A DNA stretch of 64,000 bases from Sporolactobacillus vineae DSM 21990 = SL153 (GTDB taxonomy: Bacteria; Bacillota; Bacilli; Bacillales; Sporolactobacillaceae), in NCBI RefSeq assembly GCF_000377985.1, contig NZ_KB899046.1, positions 208,500 through 272,499 of the forward strand, written 5' to 3'. Within the stretch, counting starts at the first letter, position 1; every line of letters starts with the position of its first letter. The translations under genes and the position numbers were made by a program. The notes under the pieces were generated by a model that saw only the letters and a list, made by a program, of their open reading frames with translations, made no database searches and was not told where the DNA came from. This document shows, piece after piece, positions 54,934 to 64,000 of this stretch.

Positions 54934-54977
54934 AAGATCCCGAAAAGAGGTACCATCACGGCTCTTTTCGGGATCTT
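54934..54977. terminator. Long perfect hairpin between the exopolysaccharide promoter and the PepSY gene
   Basis: AAGATCCCGAAAAGAG (54934-54949) and CTCTTTTCGGGATCTT (54962-54977) form a perfect 16-bp stem with a 12-base loop. T tails are poor on both strands. It most likely ends transcription from the PepSY gene (minus). Confidence 0.6.
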
Positions 54978-55020
54978 GTGTATCTATTACTGTCGAACTC
55001 GAATTCAACAAGGGTTGGCA

Positions 55021-55269
55021 TTAATCAAAATCATTTTCTTCTTCTATTTTTAAGATTCTCCCTGATTTTGCAAGAATCTCCACTTCGTATATTCTGTTTT
55101 GTGGTGTTAGAATGAAAACCTCATAAACCAACACACCATTTTCTAAATCCATATCTACATGTAGAATTTCCCCAGATACACGTTGAAGGGCAATTTCTTG
55201 AGCTTGTTGCATGGTAATTCTTTGTCTATACATTGGTGTTGGATTAACGTGATAAAAATTTTCATACAT
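55021..55269 (-). CDS. PepSY-domain small protein
   Basis: 82 residues from ATG 55269, 7 bases after GAGGAGGAG. A single PepSY fold (ITMQQAQEIALQRVSGEILHV then YEVEILAKSGRILKIEEE). No signal peptide or membrane helix is seen, so it is probably cytosolic, unlike the usual secreted PepSY proteins. The open extension to 55341 starts before the ribosome binding site. PepSY domains often inhibit proteases or sense ligands; function here unknown. Confidence 0.8.
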   Translation of the reverse strand: MYENFYHVNPTPMYRQRITMQQAQEIALQRVSGEILHVDMDLENGVLVYEVFILTPQNRIYEVEILAKSGRILKIEEENDFD

Positions 55270-55448
55270 TGAAGATCTCCTCCTCACTAAAGAGTTCAAC
55301 TCATTTATCGATATGTATTTGACCCATTTTTGGTGCACCAAAAGCCCTTTTATGTATGAAACACCTTTTTAAAAATCCGCCCTCATATTGCACTTTACTT
55401 CATACCATGATTCAGAAAATAACCGGCAATGAAGGAAATTCACCAACT

Positions 55449-55489
55449 AAAAAAAGCGTCAAAGCCATTGAGTTGCGCTTTGACGCTTC
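55449..55489 (-). terminator. Terminator after rlmH
   Basis: On the minus strand AAGCGTCAAAGC and GCTTTGACGCTT form a perfect 12-bp stem followed by a T run, 20 bases after the stop codon. Confidence 0.88.
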
Positions 55490-55509
55490 AAAAAATAATA
55501 ACTATGTGC

Positions 55510-55989
55510 TTACTTATGATAAGGTTCTCCGCGGATGATTTTAAAGGCGCGATAAATTTGTTCCACTAAGATCAGCCGCATCAACTGGTGAGGAAAGGTA
55601 AACCGGGAAAAAGAAAGCTGAAAATCCGCCCGACGTAGTACTTCGGTGCTAAGCCCGTTGGAGCCGCCGATGATAAATGCGAGATGACTGTGTCCATAGG
55701 TTGCCAGTTCCCTGATTTTTCCCGCAAAACCCTCCGAATCCATTTGTTCTCCAGGTATCGTCAGCGCGATCACATAGGCATTTTCCGGTATCTTTTTCAG
55801 CAGACGCTCGCCTTCCGTATTCTTAACCTGTTCTATTTCTGCAACGGACAAATTCTCCGGTGCTTTTTCATCGGCTACCTCGATGACTGACACCTTGGCA
55901 TAGGGCGAGAGCCGTTTCAAATATTCGGCAATTCCCTGCTTAAAATATTTTTCCTTTAGTTTACCCACCGTCAAAATTTCAATATTCAC
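55510..55989 (-). CDS. rlmH: 23S rRNA (pseudouridine-1915 N3) methyltransferase
   Basis: 159 residues, SPOUT-class methyltransferase modifying helix 69 of 23S rRNA with [23 protein letters not shown], the SAM-knot [18 protein letters not shown] and the C-terminal [20 protein letters not shown], ending GEPYHK, are strictly conserved in the family (YydA in B. subtilis). The window has the same gene order (htrA then rlmH) as B. subtilis. Confidence 0.96.
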   Translation of the reverse strand: MNIEILTVGKLKEKYFKQGIAEYLKRLSPYAKVSVIEVADEKAPENLSVAEIEQVKNTEGERLLKKIPENAYVIALTIPGEQMDSEGFAGKIRELATYGHSHLAFIIGGSNGLSTEVLRRADFQLSFSRFTFPHQLMRLILVEQIYRAFKIIRGEPYHK

Positions 55990-56014
55990 AGCTTATCCCA
56001 TCCCTATACATAAC

Positions 56015-56385
56015 TTATGCACAGAACTTATGCACATATCCACAGCCTCTATCCACATTCAGTATGGAATCAGGCGTTTGCCACGAGATCTGCAGCTAAA
56101 AAAATCCTGGATTCTCCTGATTGTGAATAACTTCTCCCTTGTTTCCCAATAGACCGCCTGTTTTCGCACTTTTTTCGGAATTCTTTCTTTTCCGCTTATC
56201 CAATCAGACCCTGCGTAGATCACATGAAGCAGTACTGCGCTGCGCCGGAGCGTCCTTTTCCTGTTTCAAATCAATTTTTCATCACGTCCGGGAAGGTAAA
56301 AAAATAATTACCTTTATCCACAGTATGACATAGAAAGTGGATAACTTGTGGATAAAATCGACACTCTGCACACAATTTATCCACA
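56015..56385. promoter_or_regulatory. DnaA-box cluster between htrA and rlmH
   Basis: At least eight DnaA-box-like 9-mers occur in 370 bases: TTATGCACA at 56015 and 56028, ATATCCACA at 56036, CTATCCACA at 56049, TGTGAATAA (reverse box) at 56122, consensus TTATCCACA at 56314 and 56377 and its reverse TGTGGATAA at 56347; AGTGGATAA at 56336 is a further near-match. This is far above chance. DnaA-box clusters outside oriC that restrain initiation are known in B. subtilis, one of them at yydA (rlmH), so the position looks conserved. The gap holds no gene. Confidence 0.8.
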
Positions 56386-56412
56386 GCCGCAACATATTAA
56401 CAACGATTCATA

Positions 56413-56450
56413 CAAAAAAACAGGGCCGGCAGGAAAATCCCCGCCGGCCG
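56413..56450 (-). terminator. Terminator after htrA
   Basis: On the minus strand GGCCGGC and GCCGGCC enclose GGGGATTTTCCT and are followed by CTG and six or seven T. Confidence 0.85.
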
Positions 56451-56466
56451 CTGAATATTTTAATCT

Positions 56467-57705
56467 CTATGAGAATGTCTTGCTGCCCAGAATCAGTTTC
56501 GCCGTCCGCAGTTTTCCATTATGGTAATATTGGATCGGTACAACCTGACCCGGAGTCAGATTGGTGTACATATACGTCGAGAAGGAGAGGTAACTTGAAA
56601 TCTTGTGACCGTTGATCGATACGATCACATCGCCTGCCTGAAGACCGCTTTTCTTTGCCGGACTCCCACTGGTGACATCCGTGACAACAAGACCTGTTTT
56701 CACATTTTTCGGAATCTGCAGCTGACTGGCTTCATCCGACGGGACCATGGTCAGGTCGACGATACTGATGCCCAGCATCGGACGCTCGATCTTGCCGTTC
56801 TGTTCCAGTTTGCTGATCACCGGCTTGGCAACATTTATCGGGATTGAAAAGCCAATGCCTTCAACACTGGTATTCGAACCGGAACCGATTGAGGTAATCT
56901 TCGATGAATTGATCCCGATGACCTGGCCGGCAATATTCGCCAGCGCACCGCCACTGTTCCCGGGGTTGATCGCTGCATCCGTCTGAAGCACCTGAGCCTC
57001 AATGGATGCATTGTTGCTTTCGACCGGTATCGTCCGGTTGGTGGAACTGATAATGCCCTCCGTCACCGATCCGGAAAAACCAAGCGGATTCCCAATCGCA
57101 ATTGCCGGTTCACCTCGCTGCAGGGTTGCCGAATTTCCGAACTCGGCAACAGTCGTTACATAAGTCGACGGAATCCTGAGAACAGCCAGATCATATAATG
57201 CGTCCTTGCCCAGCACTTTGGCCTGCACTTTCTGGTTCCCTGAGAAACGGACCTCCACCCGGCCGGCACCGGAAACAACATGATCATTGGTTACCACATA
57301 AGCGTAAGGGCCTGCGCGTTTATAAATAATGCCTGATCCAATGCCCGACTCTGTATACTTATTATCAAAGAAATTCGCTTTCTGCAGATTGATGACAGCC
57401 ACGACAGCCGGAGACAATTTGGCTACAGCCTGAGTGACATTGGAGCTGACTTTCACATTGACCTGCTGGGTAGCGGTACTTTTACCCGCGCCAAGGCCCT
57501 TGGTCACCTGACTCCCCGTATTAATCGTATAGGGTAATATCCCCAGATCGGAGAGGATCGGCGCAAAAATCAAAAAACAGACAATCCCGACGATCGCCCC
57601 GATAAATCCGGCAAAGAACCACCCGCTCCGGTTTCCTGCCCGGTGAGCCGGCTTCTTCTCGGATTGCGGCAGCTCCTCATTATGATTGTCGTCATAATAG
57701 CCCAT
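56467..57705 (-). CDS. htrA: HtrA-family serine protease
   Basis: 412 residues. An N-terminal cytosolic segment, a membrane helix (GFIGAIVGIVCFLIFAPIL), a trypsin-like domain (about 85-290) and a PDZ domain (about 310-405). The catalytic triad is His in VVTNDHVVSG, Asp in LYDLAVLRI, Ser in NPGNSGGALANI. The active site faces outside, where it degrades misfolded proteins. Next to walJ it matches B. subtilis HtrC (YyxA). The ATG follows AGGGAGG. Confidence 0.92.
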   Translation of the reverse strand: MGYYDDNHNEELPQSEKKPAHRAGNRSGWFFAGFIGAIVGIVCFLIFAPILSDLGILPYTINTGSQVTKGLGAGKSTATQQVNVKVSSNVTQAVAKLSPAVVAVINLQKANFFDNKYTESGIGSGIIYKRAGPYAYVVTNDHVVSGAGRVEVRFSGNQKVQAKVLGKDALYDLAVLRIPSTYVTTVAEFGNSATLQRGEPAIAIGNPLGFSGSVTEGIISSTNRTIPVESNNASIEAQVLQTDAAINPGNSGGALANIAGQVIGINSSKITSIGSGSNTSVEGIGFSIPINVAKPVISKLEQNGKIERPMLGISIVDLTMVPSDEASQLQIPKNVKTGLVVTDVTSGSPAKKSGLQAGDVIVSINGHKISSYLSFSTYMYTNLTPGQVVPIQYYHNGKLRTAKLILGSKTFS

Positions 57706-57876
57706 TCCTATTCCTCCCTGTGTTCCGTTGCCGGCAGCGGCAGATCAGTGCACTCCGCCGGCAAAATCATTTTACCCATAATGTAACACCGGAAGCGGTA
57801 TGCATCATAAATATGTGACGATTTATATACAAAAGAAAAAATTCCCTATCTTTATCCTTTTTGGTCATTCTCCGGC

Positions 57877-58671
57877 TCAGATGGCGGCGAGATGCGTGGC
57901 CCGCTGCGGATCTGTGTCCATCAGCGTGAGATCCCGGCCCATTTTCAGACCGATGCTCTCCAGCTTCTGGCCGACACTCAGCCGGGCAAGTTCTTTCATA
58001 TTATTGTCCCGGCTCAGATGAGCCAGATAAATGCGCTTCGTATGATTTCCCAGTACCTCGGTCAGCGCGGCTCCGGAATCGTCATTCGAGATATGTCCCG
58101 TGTCCCCAAGGATTCTTCGCTTGACGCTCCACGGATAAGGCCCCATCATCAGCATCTCGGTATCGTGATTGGCTTCCATTATGTACGCATCTGAATCACG
58201 GATCAACCCCTTGATATGCTCGGAAACATAACCGAGATCCGTCAGAAGCGTTAATTTACGGTTACCGTCATGGACAATATAAAACATCGGATCTGCCGCA
58301 TCATGGGATACAGAAAACGACTCTATATCAAGATTCCCGAATTTTTTGATTGTATTCGCCTGAAATTCAAATTTTTGTTCATCCGGAATACCGCCGGTGA
58401 TCGAAGCCATTGCTTTCCATGTTTTATCATTGGCGTAAACCGGCGTATGAAAACGCCTGGCAAAAACGCCGAGGCCTCTGACATGATCGCTGTGTTCATG
58501 AGTGACCAGTATCCCGTCGATATCTTCCGGCTTACGGCCGATCTGCCCGAGCAGGCCGATCATTTTCTTTCCGCTCAGACCGCAGTCGATCAGCAGATGC
58601 TGCTGCTGTGTCTCTATATATAACGAATTGCCCGTACTCCCGCTTGCCAGCACGCTGTACTGTACTGCCAT
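57877..58671 (-). CDS. walJ: Metallo-beta-lactamase fold exonuclease-like protein WalJ
   Basis: 264 residues. [21 protein letters not shown], and the metal site [19 protein letters not shown], then [19 protein letters not shown], are those of WalJ (YycJ). It is linked to the WalRK operon and to DNA replication/repair in relatives. The ATG at 58671 follows GGAAGG; an extension to 58806 would overlap walI. Transcribed with the upstream genes. Confidence 0.92.
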   Translation of the reverse strand: MAVQYSVLASGSTGNSLYIETQQQHLLIDCGLSGKKMIGLLGQIGRKPEDIDGILVTHEHSDHVRGLGVFARRFHTPVYANDKTWKAMASITGGIPDEQKFEFQANTIKKFGNLDIESFSVSHDAADPMFYIVHDGNRKLTLLTDLGYVSEHIKGLIRDSDAYIMEANHDTEMLMMGPYPWSVKRRILGDTGHISNDDSGAALTEVLGNHTKRIYLAHLSRDNNMKELARLSVGQKLESIGLKMGRDLTLMDTDPQRATHLAAI

Positions 58672-58721
58672 ATTTGTTCTTCCTTCCCCGATCCGATTGC
58701 CGACATCATTCCTGCGATCCG

Positions 58722-59528
58722 TCAGTTCATTGTCTGAACGTTCCCCGACATGGCATTGACAAAGTATTCTCTCTGCGTTTGACGGGTTTGCACGACAATA
58801 TGCCATGCCGGTATGAAAACCAGTGAATCCGTATTGGAATCTCCGATAAGATTGATGTAACCCAGTTCAATCGTCTTGATAACCGGTTGCTGAGCATCCA
58901 GCAGATTGGTATTCTCACCAAGATTACTGATTGCTTTATCGGCACTGATGATGTCGACGGTGTTCGATTGCTTGAATTTGAAATAACTCTGACGATAGCT
59001 GACCACTTTATGATTTCTTAATGTGAAGGTAAGCATCTGGATATTGCTGTGCTTGCTGATGAACACCGGGCGATTATCATAAACCTGTGTAAAGCTCGCA
59101 TCTGATTCGCCGGATCCGCCCTTCCAGTAACTATACGCCTGGCCTCTGTACACCTGCGTCAATATTCCCTTCTGGACCACCGGATCAGTGATTTTCCCAT
59201 TGATCGGTGAGTCGAAAACACTCATCAGTTGCTTCCCGCTGCCGTCAATACTGATTTTCTGACGGACCGTCCCGGTTCCCGGACTGATCAGACTGGATAT
59301 ATTTTTTCTTTCCCGGGAAAAGTCCATCCGGCTGCCGCTCAGAAATGTCACATTCTGAGGTGTTGCCGGAATCGACGTCTGCATCCGGAATGAGTTCTGT
59401 GTCCCGGATCCCGTATTCAGCCGTGACATCTCGTCGCTCTGCTGGCGCATATATATTTCAAAAATCAGAAAAGCATCCAGAAGAAGAAAGCAGATAATGA
59501 AAATGGACTTGGTTTTACTCCAGTTCAT
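58722..59528 (-). CDS. walI: WalRK regulatory protein WalI
   Basis: 268 residues. One N-terminal membrane helix ([19 protein letters not shown]) and an outer domain of the YycI family, ending [21 protein letters not shown]. With WalH it holds the WalK kinase in check through membrane-helix contacts. The ATG overlaps the walH stop by 4 bases. The gene order walR-K-H-I-J is complete. Confidence 0.9.
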   Translation of the reverse strand: MNWSKTKSIFIICFLLLDAFLIFEIYMRQQSDEMSRLNTGSGTQNSFRMQTSIPATPQNVTFLSGSRMDFSRERKNISSLISPGTGTVRQKISIDGSGKQLMSVFDSPINGKITDPVVQKGILTQVYRGQAYSYWKGGSGESDASFTQVYDNRPVFISKHSNIQMLTFTLRNHKVVSYRQSYFKFKQSNTVDIISADKAISNLGENTNLLDAQQPVIKTIELGYINLIGDSNTDSLVFIPAWHIVVQTRQTQREYFVNAMSGNVQTMN

Positions 59529-60850
59529 TGCAGATTCTCCCTTTGCGAATTCGGCTGCCGGGAGAGCAGTGCCGAAGTTTCAGAATACCATTTGCCGTTA
59601 ATCTTATAGAACCAGTCCGGAGAGGCCATCAACGAAGTGTTGTTTCCGGACATAGGATTGGCGACCTTATAGCCGATGACCATATCCTCAATCTGGTTGA
59701 CCGGCACCGAAGCCTGTCGCAGTTTCTGCAGGACCATATTTCCAGGGTCCAGGACAACGGCATTCGTTGCGTCGATTCTGCTGAACGTGAGCAGGGTCCG
59801 GTTGAAGCTTGTCAGATCCTGATTCTCCCAGGTCAGTTCCATGGTCGTAAGAAACGGATTAGGATAATATTCGGTATTAAAAACCATATAATCCCCGAAC
59901 ATCATTCTGAAGGTCACCGTCTTCTGCTGATCGGATGCATCGGAATAGCCGTCATAAATGAAATTATTGGTCCATGCCTTGAAGTTATCGATAAACTCAT
60001 AACTATGAATGATCGGATCGGACAGGCCGGAAGAATTATTGGTAATCCCTGTATTGACATACTGCATAATATTGTTCGTGGCTTCCAGCTGGCTTGTCCC
60101 GTCATTGAATGCGGTTTTCCCCCGGTCATGAAAAACATTTTTCGGATCCGTAAATAAAATCGGAATGAATGCATTGATCGGCGTCTTCTGAAAATACATC
60201 AGCTGCGAACGTATCTTGGTGTAGCCTGCCGGTAAATAGGCCGTATAATTTTTCAGCCGCTGCAGGCGATACGGTGAAGAACGGTCTTCCGAGTAGTTTG
60301 CGGACAGTCTGCTCAGGCTGGTCCCGGAAACTTTTGCCGAAAACTGTTCCTGGTTTGCTCCTGAACGAAATGAAGCCATCAGTGTTCCCGTACCTGCAGC
60401 CTGATAAATTTCGATCCGGTCGATCTGCGCACTCTGGGGAATCTGACCATTTCCGGAGTGAAAATGGAACAATTTGTTCAGCGTGCCCTGTATCAACGGC
60501 GACGGGAAAACAATCTCATAGGAAACCGTACCTGACTTGCGTGATAGGCTTTTTTTACTGCTTGGGACAATATTTGTGAATGAGACGCGCTGAAAAGCCT
60601 GATACATCTCCCGGATTTGCGCGGATGCCGTCTCGCCGCTTGTCCCATTCTGCGCGTGTGCGATCACAAGCGTTGGACGAATAACCTCATTCATCTTATA
60701 AGATCCGGCAATCGCAACAGAATTAGCCGAATTAGACGGCCCTTTGTAATTCTTATAGTCCATTTTATAAAACCAGATATTCCAGGTCATTGCGATGCTG
60801 GCCACAACCAGAACCCCAAGCAGCAATGATTTGAAAAATTCCCGGTTCAT
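59525..60850 (-). CDS. walH: WalRK regulatory protein WalH
   Basis: 441 residues, YycH family. One N-terminal membrane helix (LLLGVLVVASIAMTWNIWF) then a large outer domain with NAQNGTSGETASAQIREMYQA-type start and a typical end. It regulates WalK together with WalI. It overlaps walK by 4 bases. The family is poorly conserved; position settles the identity. Confidence 0.9.
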   Translation of the reverse strand: MNREFFKSLLLGVLVVASIAMTWNIWFYKMDYKNYKGPSNSANSVAIAGSYKMNEVIRPTLVIAHAQNGTSGETASAQIREMYQAFQRVSFTNIVPSSKKSLSRKSGTVSYEIVFPSPLIQGTLNKLFHFHSGNGQIPQSAQIDRIEIYQAAGTGTLMASFRSGANQEQFSAKVSGTSLSRLSANYSEDRSSPYRLQRLKNYTAYLPAGYTKIRSQLMYFQKTPINAFIPILFTDPKNVFHDRGKTAFNDGTSQLEATNNIMQYVNTGITNNSSGLSDPIIHSYEFIDNFKAWTNNFIYDGYSDASDQQKTVTFRMMFGDYMVFNTEYYPNPFLTTMELTWENQDLTSFNRTLLTFSRIDATNAVVLDPGNMVLQKLRQASVPVNQIEDMVIGYKVANPMSGNNTSLMASPDWFYKINGKWYSETSALLSRQPNSQRENLQ

Positions 60851-62658
60851 ACGCGCTCACCGTCCCGGTCAAGCGGCAGGATAAAGTGAATCGAAGTGCC
60901 CTGATTCCACTCACTGTCCGCCCAAATCTCGCCGCCCTGAGCTTCGATCATTTCCTTGGCAATAGCCAGGCCAAGGCCTGTGCCTCCAAGTTTTCTCGAA
61001 CGTGCCTTGTCGACACGGTAGAAACGATCAAATACTTTCTTCAGATTTTCTTTCGGAATGCCGACGCCCTGATCGCTGATCGTCGTTCTGATCTTATGCC
61101 CCCTCCGGGCAACCCGAAAAGTAATCAGCCCGCCTTCAGGAGAATATTTCATTGCATTAGACAGAATATTATCGATAACCTGTGTCAGCTTGTCCCGGTC
61201 AATCTGAACGAAAAACGAGCCCTTGGGTAATTTGCGGGCGAACTGGATATTCTGTCTCTTGGTCATTTCAAAACGATCAATTATCTGACTGCAGAAGCCG
61301 ACATAGTCCGTGCGCTGAAGATTGATTTTATAATCCTTTGAGTCAAGGCGGGACAATTGGAGCAGATCTTTGACCAGACGAATCATGCGTTCTGTTTCTT
61401 TCTGAGTCACATCAAGAAACTTAGCCGCCAGTTTCGGATCTTCCACCGCACCGTCCTGCAGGGCCTCCAGATAGCTCTTCATCGTCGTCAGAGGCGTGCG
61501 CAGTTCATGAGAGACGTTGGCCACGAATTCCCTGCGCTCCATGTCTACCTGTTCCTGCTCGGTGACATCATGGATGACGGCGATCAGTCCGCTTTCCACC
61601 CCGCTCTCCCTTTTTACAACTGAAAAGTTGGCACGCAGGAGAACGGTCTCCGTATCATTACTGAAATCCAGAACAATCGAATCAGTCAATTTGTAAAGAT
61701 CCATCGTGCGGTACTTTTTTCTGATCTTCAGCAGATCGAGAATCGAATTCCCGATCACATCGTTGCGGAAAACACCGAGCAGTTCTTCCGCCCGGTTGTT
61801 CATCAGAATCACGTTTCCTTTTCGGTCGGTGGCAATAACCCCGTCGGTCATATACGTCAGTACAGATTTAAGCTTGCGCCGTTCCGATTCGGTTGTCGAT
61901 GTTGCCTCGCGAAGCTTCGCGGTCATATTGTTAAATGATGCGGCCAGCTGACCGATCTCATCTTTCTCCACCATGTCCACTTTTCGGTTGAAATTACCCT
62001 GAGTGACGGCAAGTACCTGGCGCTGCATCTGCACCAGCGGTTTGGTGATCGTTCTGGCAAGGAAAAAACCGAGCACCGCCGTAATCAGCAGAGAAAAAAT
62101 GGTTGCCGTAGCAAGAATTTTATTGATCAGCTGAAGCTGGCTGTAGACACTTTCCAGACTTTTTTCCACATAGAGTACGCCATAATGCTGACTGCCGATC
62201 ATAATCGGCACAGTGACAATCGCCACGCGTTCGCCGCTGCTGCCGTCCGTCCGCCGGTAACTGTTCGTTTTTCTGGAGGACAGATCCTGAATAATCAGGT
62301 CGTTGGTCGTACTCTTCCCGATCGCATTCCGGTCATCCGCAGCAACGATCACCCGGTTTTCATCAATGACCTCTACTTCCCGGATATCACTGATTCCTGT
62401 AAACTGATTGCCAATCTGTTCAGCAAGCCGGTTTGAATGATCGGCGACCTGGTTCTGTGATACCTTGAGTACCTCACTGATATTTACAGCGATCAGCTTG
62501 CTCTGGTTCACCAGAGATTCTTCAAAGTTGTTCAGCTGCATGGTTTTCAAATTCTCAGTGAAATACACGCCGATCAGCTGCATGGCCAGCAGGATCAGTA
62601 GAGTATAGACCAGTACAACTTTAAATTGAATGGACCGGAAAAAGCCGACTTTATTCAT
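60847..62658 (-). CDS. walK: Sensor histidine kinase WalK
   Basis: 603 residues. Membrane helix 1 (about 10-32), outer sensor domain (Cache-like, about 35-180), helix 2 (about 182-202), HAMP ([20 protein letters not shown]), a PAS domain (about 260-370), HisKA with [21 protein letters not shown] (phosphorylated His) and HATPase with [29 protein letters not shown] and [12 protein letters not shown]. It controls cell-wall hydrolases with WalR and is usually essential. Overlaps walR by 4 bases. Confidence 0.96.
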   Translation of the reverse strand: MNKVGFFRSIQFKVVLVYTLLILLAMQLIGVYFTENLKTMQLNNFEESLVNQSKLIAVNISEVLKVSQNQVADHSNRLAEQIGNQFTGISDIREVEVIDENRVIVAADDRNAIGKSTTNDLIIQDLSSRKTNSYRRTDGSSGERVAIVTVPIMIGSQHYGVLYVEKSLESVYSQLQLINKILATATIFSLLITAVLGFFLARTITKPLVQMQRQVLAVTQGNFNRKVDMVEKDEIGQLAASFNNMTAKLREATSTTESERRKLKSVLTYMTDGVIATDRKGNVILMNNRAEELLGVFRNDVIGNSILDLLKIRKKYRTMDLYKLTDSIVLDFSNDTETVLLRANFSVVKRESGVESGLIAVIHDVTEQEQVDMERREFVANVSHELRTPLTTMKSYLEALQDGAVEDPKLAAKFLDVTQKETERMIRLVKDLLQLSRLDSKDYKINLQRTDYVGFCSQIIDRFEMTKRQNIQFARKLPKGSFFVQIDRDKLTQVIDNILSNAMKYSPEGGLITFRVARRGHKIRTTISDQGVGIPKENLKKVFDRFYRVDKARSRKLGGTGLGLAIAKEMIEAQGGEIWADSEWNQGTSIHFILPLDRDGERV

Positions 62659-63371
62659 TCCTGATTTCCTTGATCCGGAGCATTAAGGTAATAGCCGACA
62701 CCGCGGCGGGTGATAATCCAGATCGGCCGGCTCGGGTTGTCCTCAATTTTTTCCCGGAGCCGCCGGACGGTGACATCCACTGTCCGAACATCACCGAAAT
62801 AGTCATAGCCCCAGACTGTCTGTAAAAGATTTTCCCGGGTCATAACCTGACCGATATGATCCGCCAGATAGTGCAGAAGTTCAAACTCCCGGTGCGTCAG
62901 ATCGATGGGTTTGCCCCGCTTTGTCACCACGTAGGCATCCAGATGGATGACCAGATCCCCGATCTCAATCGTATTCTCTTTCGGCTTGTCGCTGTCGTCC
63001 GACTCCTGTTTGTGCCTTCGCAAATTTGCTTTCACTCTGGCAATCAGTTCCCGGTTGCTGAAGGGCTTGGTGACATAGTCATCGGCACCCATCTCCAGAC
63101 CGAGCACTTTGTCGATTTCCGAGTCCTTGGCGGTCAGCATAATGATCGGCATATTATGTGTCTTCCGCACTTCGCGGCAGACTTCCATACCGTCTTTAAC
63201 CGGCAGCATCACATCCAGGAGGATCATATCCGGATTCTCCTGTTCTACCATATCGATCGCCTGCTGACCGTCATAGGCACAGACGACGTCGTATCCTTCC
63301 TTTTCCAGGTTAAACTGCAATATATCTGCGATCGGTTGTTCATCATCAACGACTAAAATTTTACTTGCCAT
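62655..63371 (-). CDS. walR: Response regulator WalR
   Basis: 238 residues. Receiver domain with [15 protein letters not shown], phosphorylated Asp in [13 protein letters not shown], and Lys in [21 protein letters not shown]; OmpR-type winged helix with [19 protein letters not shown] and [21 protein letters not shown]. It activates cell-wall metabolism genes (TGTWAH-N5-TGTWAH boxes). First gene of the operon; its ATG follows GAGGGG. Confidence 0.97.
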   Translation of the reverse strand: MASKILVVDDEQPIADILQFNLEKEGYDVVCAYDGQQAIDMVEQENPDMILLDVMLPVKDGMEVCREVRKTHNMPIIMLTAKDSEIDKVLGLEMGADDYVTKPFSNRELIARVKANLRRHKQESDDSDKPKENTIEIGDLVIHLDAYVVTKRGKPIDLTHREFELLHYLADHIGQVMTRENLLQTVWGYDYFGDVRTVDVTVRRLREKIEDNPSRPIWIITRRGVGYYLNAPDQGNQE

Positions 63372-63497
63372 TTTCTAATCCCCTCGCGTCTATAACTGCT
63401 TTCAGATCTTCCGGATGCTTACATGAAATCGAGGTTGTGTTTCATTCAACAGTGACCCATCCGGTCAGATATGCATGGTAATGTCTTATACTTAGTT

Positions 63498-63527
63498 ATT
63501 TTACCATATCCATTCAGGCTCTGTCAT
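63498..63527 (-). promoter_or_regulatory. Probable walR operon promoter
   Basis: On the minus strand ATGACA (63522-63527), an 18-base spacer and TAAAAT (63498-63503) with an extended -10 TGG. The leader would be about 120 bases. Confidence 0.5.
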
Positions 63528-63541
63528 AATGATACCGATGC

Positions 63542-63578
63542 AAACAGGGCCCCCGGACAATTCCGGGAACCCTGTTAT
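63542..63578 (-). terminator. Terminator after the tRNA genes
   Basis: On the minus strand CAGGGTTCCCGG and CCGGGGGCCCTG enclose a 6-base loop and are followed by TTTGC. It separates the tRNA transcript from walR. Confidence 0.7.
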
Positions 63579-63615
63579 TTTAATGGTTCATCGTGATGAA
63601 CGCACTGCCCTCCGA

Positions 63616-63688
63616 TGGCTCGAGGCGGAGTCGAACCACCGACACGAGGATTTTCAGTCCTCTGCTCTACCTGCTGAGCTATCGAGCC
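63616..63688 (-). tRNA. tRNA-Phe (GAA)
   Basis: 73 nt with a complete cloverleaf: GGCTCGA/TCGAGCC acceptor, anticodon stem AGGAC/ATCCT region with loop TGAAAAT (GAA), T loop TTCGACT. CCA is not encoded. Confidence 0.95.
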
Positions 63689-63739
63689 ATAAAAATTGTA
63701 GAGAGAATTTATGTAAAAAAAATTAATTGAAAATAAAAA

Positions 63740-63816
63740 TGGCGGGTCCGAGCGGGTTTGAACCGCCGATCTCCTGCGTGACAGGCAGGCATGTTAGACC
63801 ACTACACCACGGACCC
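63740..63816 (-). tRNA. tRNA-Asp (GTC)
   Basis: 77 nt including an encoded CCA: GGGTCCG/CGGACCC acceptor, anticodon loop CTGTCAC (GTC) on stem CCTGC/GCAGG, T loop TTCAAAC, discriminator G. Confidence 0.96.
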
Positions 63817-63895
<79 letters not shown>

Positions 63896-63954
63896 ATGTT
63901 CAATTATCGGCTGTTTCAGCCTGCCGGTGTATTCCCTTTCGCGGCACAAGTGAT

Positions 63955-63983
63955 ATTATAACATCGTTCACGCACAATAGCAA
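63955..63983 (-). promoter_or_regulatory. Promoter of the tRNA cluster
   Basis: On the minus strand TTGCTA (63978-63983), a 17-base spacer and a perfect TATAAT (63955-63960), about 53 bases before tRNA-fMet. Confidence 0.75.
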
Positions 63984-64000
63984 ATGTTCCTCAGATGAAG

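Noticed and set aside
55356..55538. Small plus-strand ORF between the PepSY gene and rlmH
   Set aside because: It runs through the rlmH terminator, has no ribosome binding site and no recognisable content.
57706..57876. WalR box (TGTWAH-N5-TGTWAH) before htrA
   Set aside because: TGTTAC-N5-GGGTAA matches only one half well; too weak to list.
59528..60157. A 209-codon plus-strand frame
   Set aside because: Antisense shadow of walH, without recognisable motifs.

Overview
The window looks like the chromosome of a low-to-mid GC, spore-forming, D-lactate-producing member of the Bacillales, most like Sporolactobacillus and its relatives. This is inference from gene content. The walRKHIJ-htrA-rlmH block with tRNA genes beside walR and a DnaA-box-rich gap next to rlmH is typical Bacillales chromosome near the origin. 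There are also a fermentative D-lactate dehydrogenase, a SAM-I riboswitch, a CcpA cre site and Rex-like sites, and many TTG/GTG starts with strong GGAGG or GGGGG ribosome binding sites.

Layout. 1-15.8 kb is metabolism: the start of an NRAMP-like transporter, a cystine-type ABC importer (tcyABC order), rpiA with a Gfo/Idh/MocA dehydrogenase, an aldehyde dehydrogenase, metY under a SAM riboswitch, type II NADH dehydrogenase, tRNA-Glu, the deoB-pdp-deoC nucleoside operon, a PanE-type 2-hydroxyacid dehydrogenase preceded by an unrecognised structured RNA, and D-lactate dehydrogenase. 16-28 kb is a surface-glycan region of mixed orientation: UDP-glucose dehydrogenase, a GalE-like epimerase, UDP-glucuronate decarboxylase and eight glycosyltransferase genes (GT34, GT4, GT61, GT8, GT2 types; one frameshifted), ending at a small Lys/His/Cys-rich protein that may belong to the spore surface. 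28-34 kb has a lipoprotein, an EAL-HDOD protein, an aminotransferase, a GGDEF-EAL protein and a decayed msrA. 34-38 kb has an aldo/keto reductase and a two-gene unit coupling a cytosolic MgtE-N/CBS protein to an atypical NRAMP transporter.

38-43.6 kb makes a dTDP-3-amino-3,6-dideoxyhexose (FdtA, RmlA, RmlB, FdtB) with GT2 and GT14 transferases. 43.7-54.6 kb, read leftwards from one promoter, is a Wzx/Wzy exopolysaccharide operon: chain-length protein, BY-kinase, priming sugar transferase, five glycosyltransferases, polymerase and flippase. 55-64 kb has a PepSY protein, rlmH, the DnaA-box cluster, htrA, walJ-I-H-K-R and tRNA-Phe, tRNA-Asp and initiator tRNA-Met.

How the parts fit: the sugar-nucleotide enzymes (UDP-GlcA, UDP-xylose, UDP-galactose or a related epimer, dTDP-aminosugar) feed the transferases of both glycan regions, and the Wzx/Wzy set exports and polymerises. 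Redox genes (aldehyde dehydrogenase, PanE-type enzyme, D-LDH, ndh) carry related TTGTGA/TCACAA or TTGTTCACA motifs, suggesting shared control. Most notable observations: genes lacking any ATG/GTG/TTG at the expected start but having ATT or ATA behind a strong ribosome binding site (clearest in the epimerase gene); the ~200-nt structured RNA at 14.36-14.56 kb; an inverted repeat bracketing the exopolysaccharide promoter; the NRAMP/MgtE-N pair with altered metal-site residues; and a glycosyltransferase split at an A9 tract.
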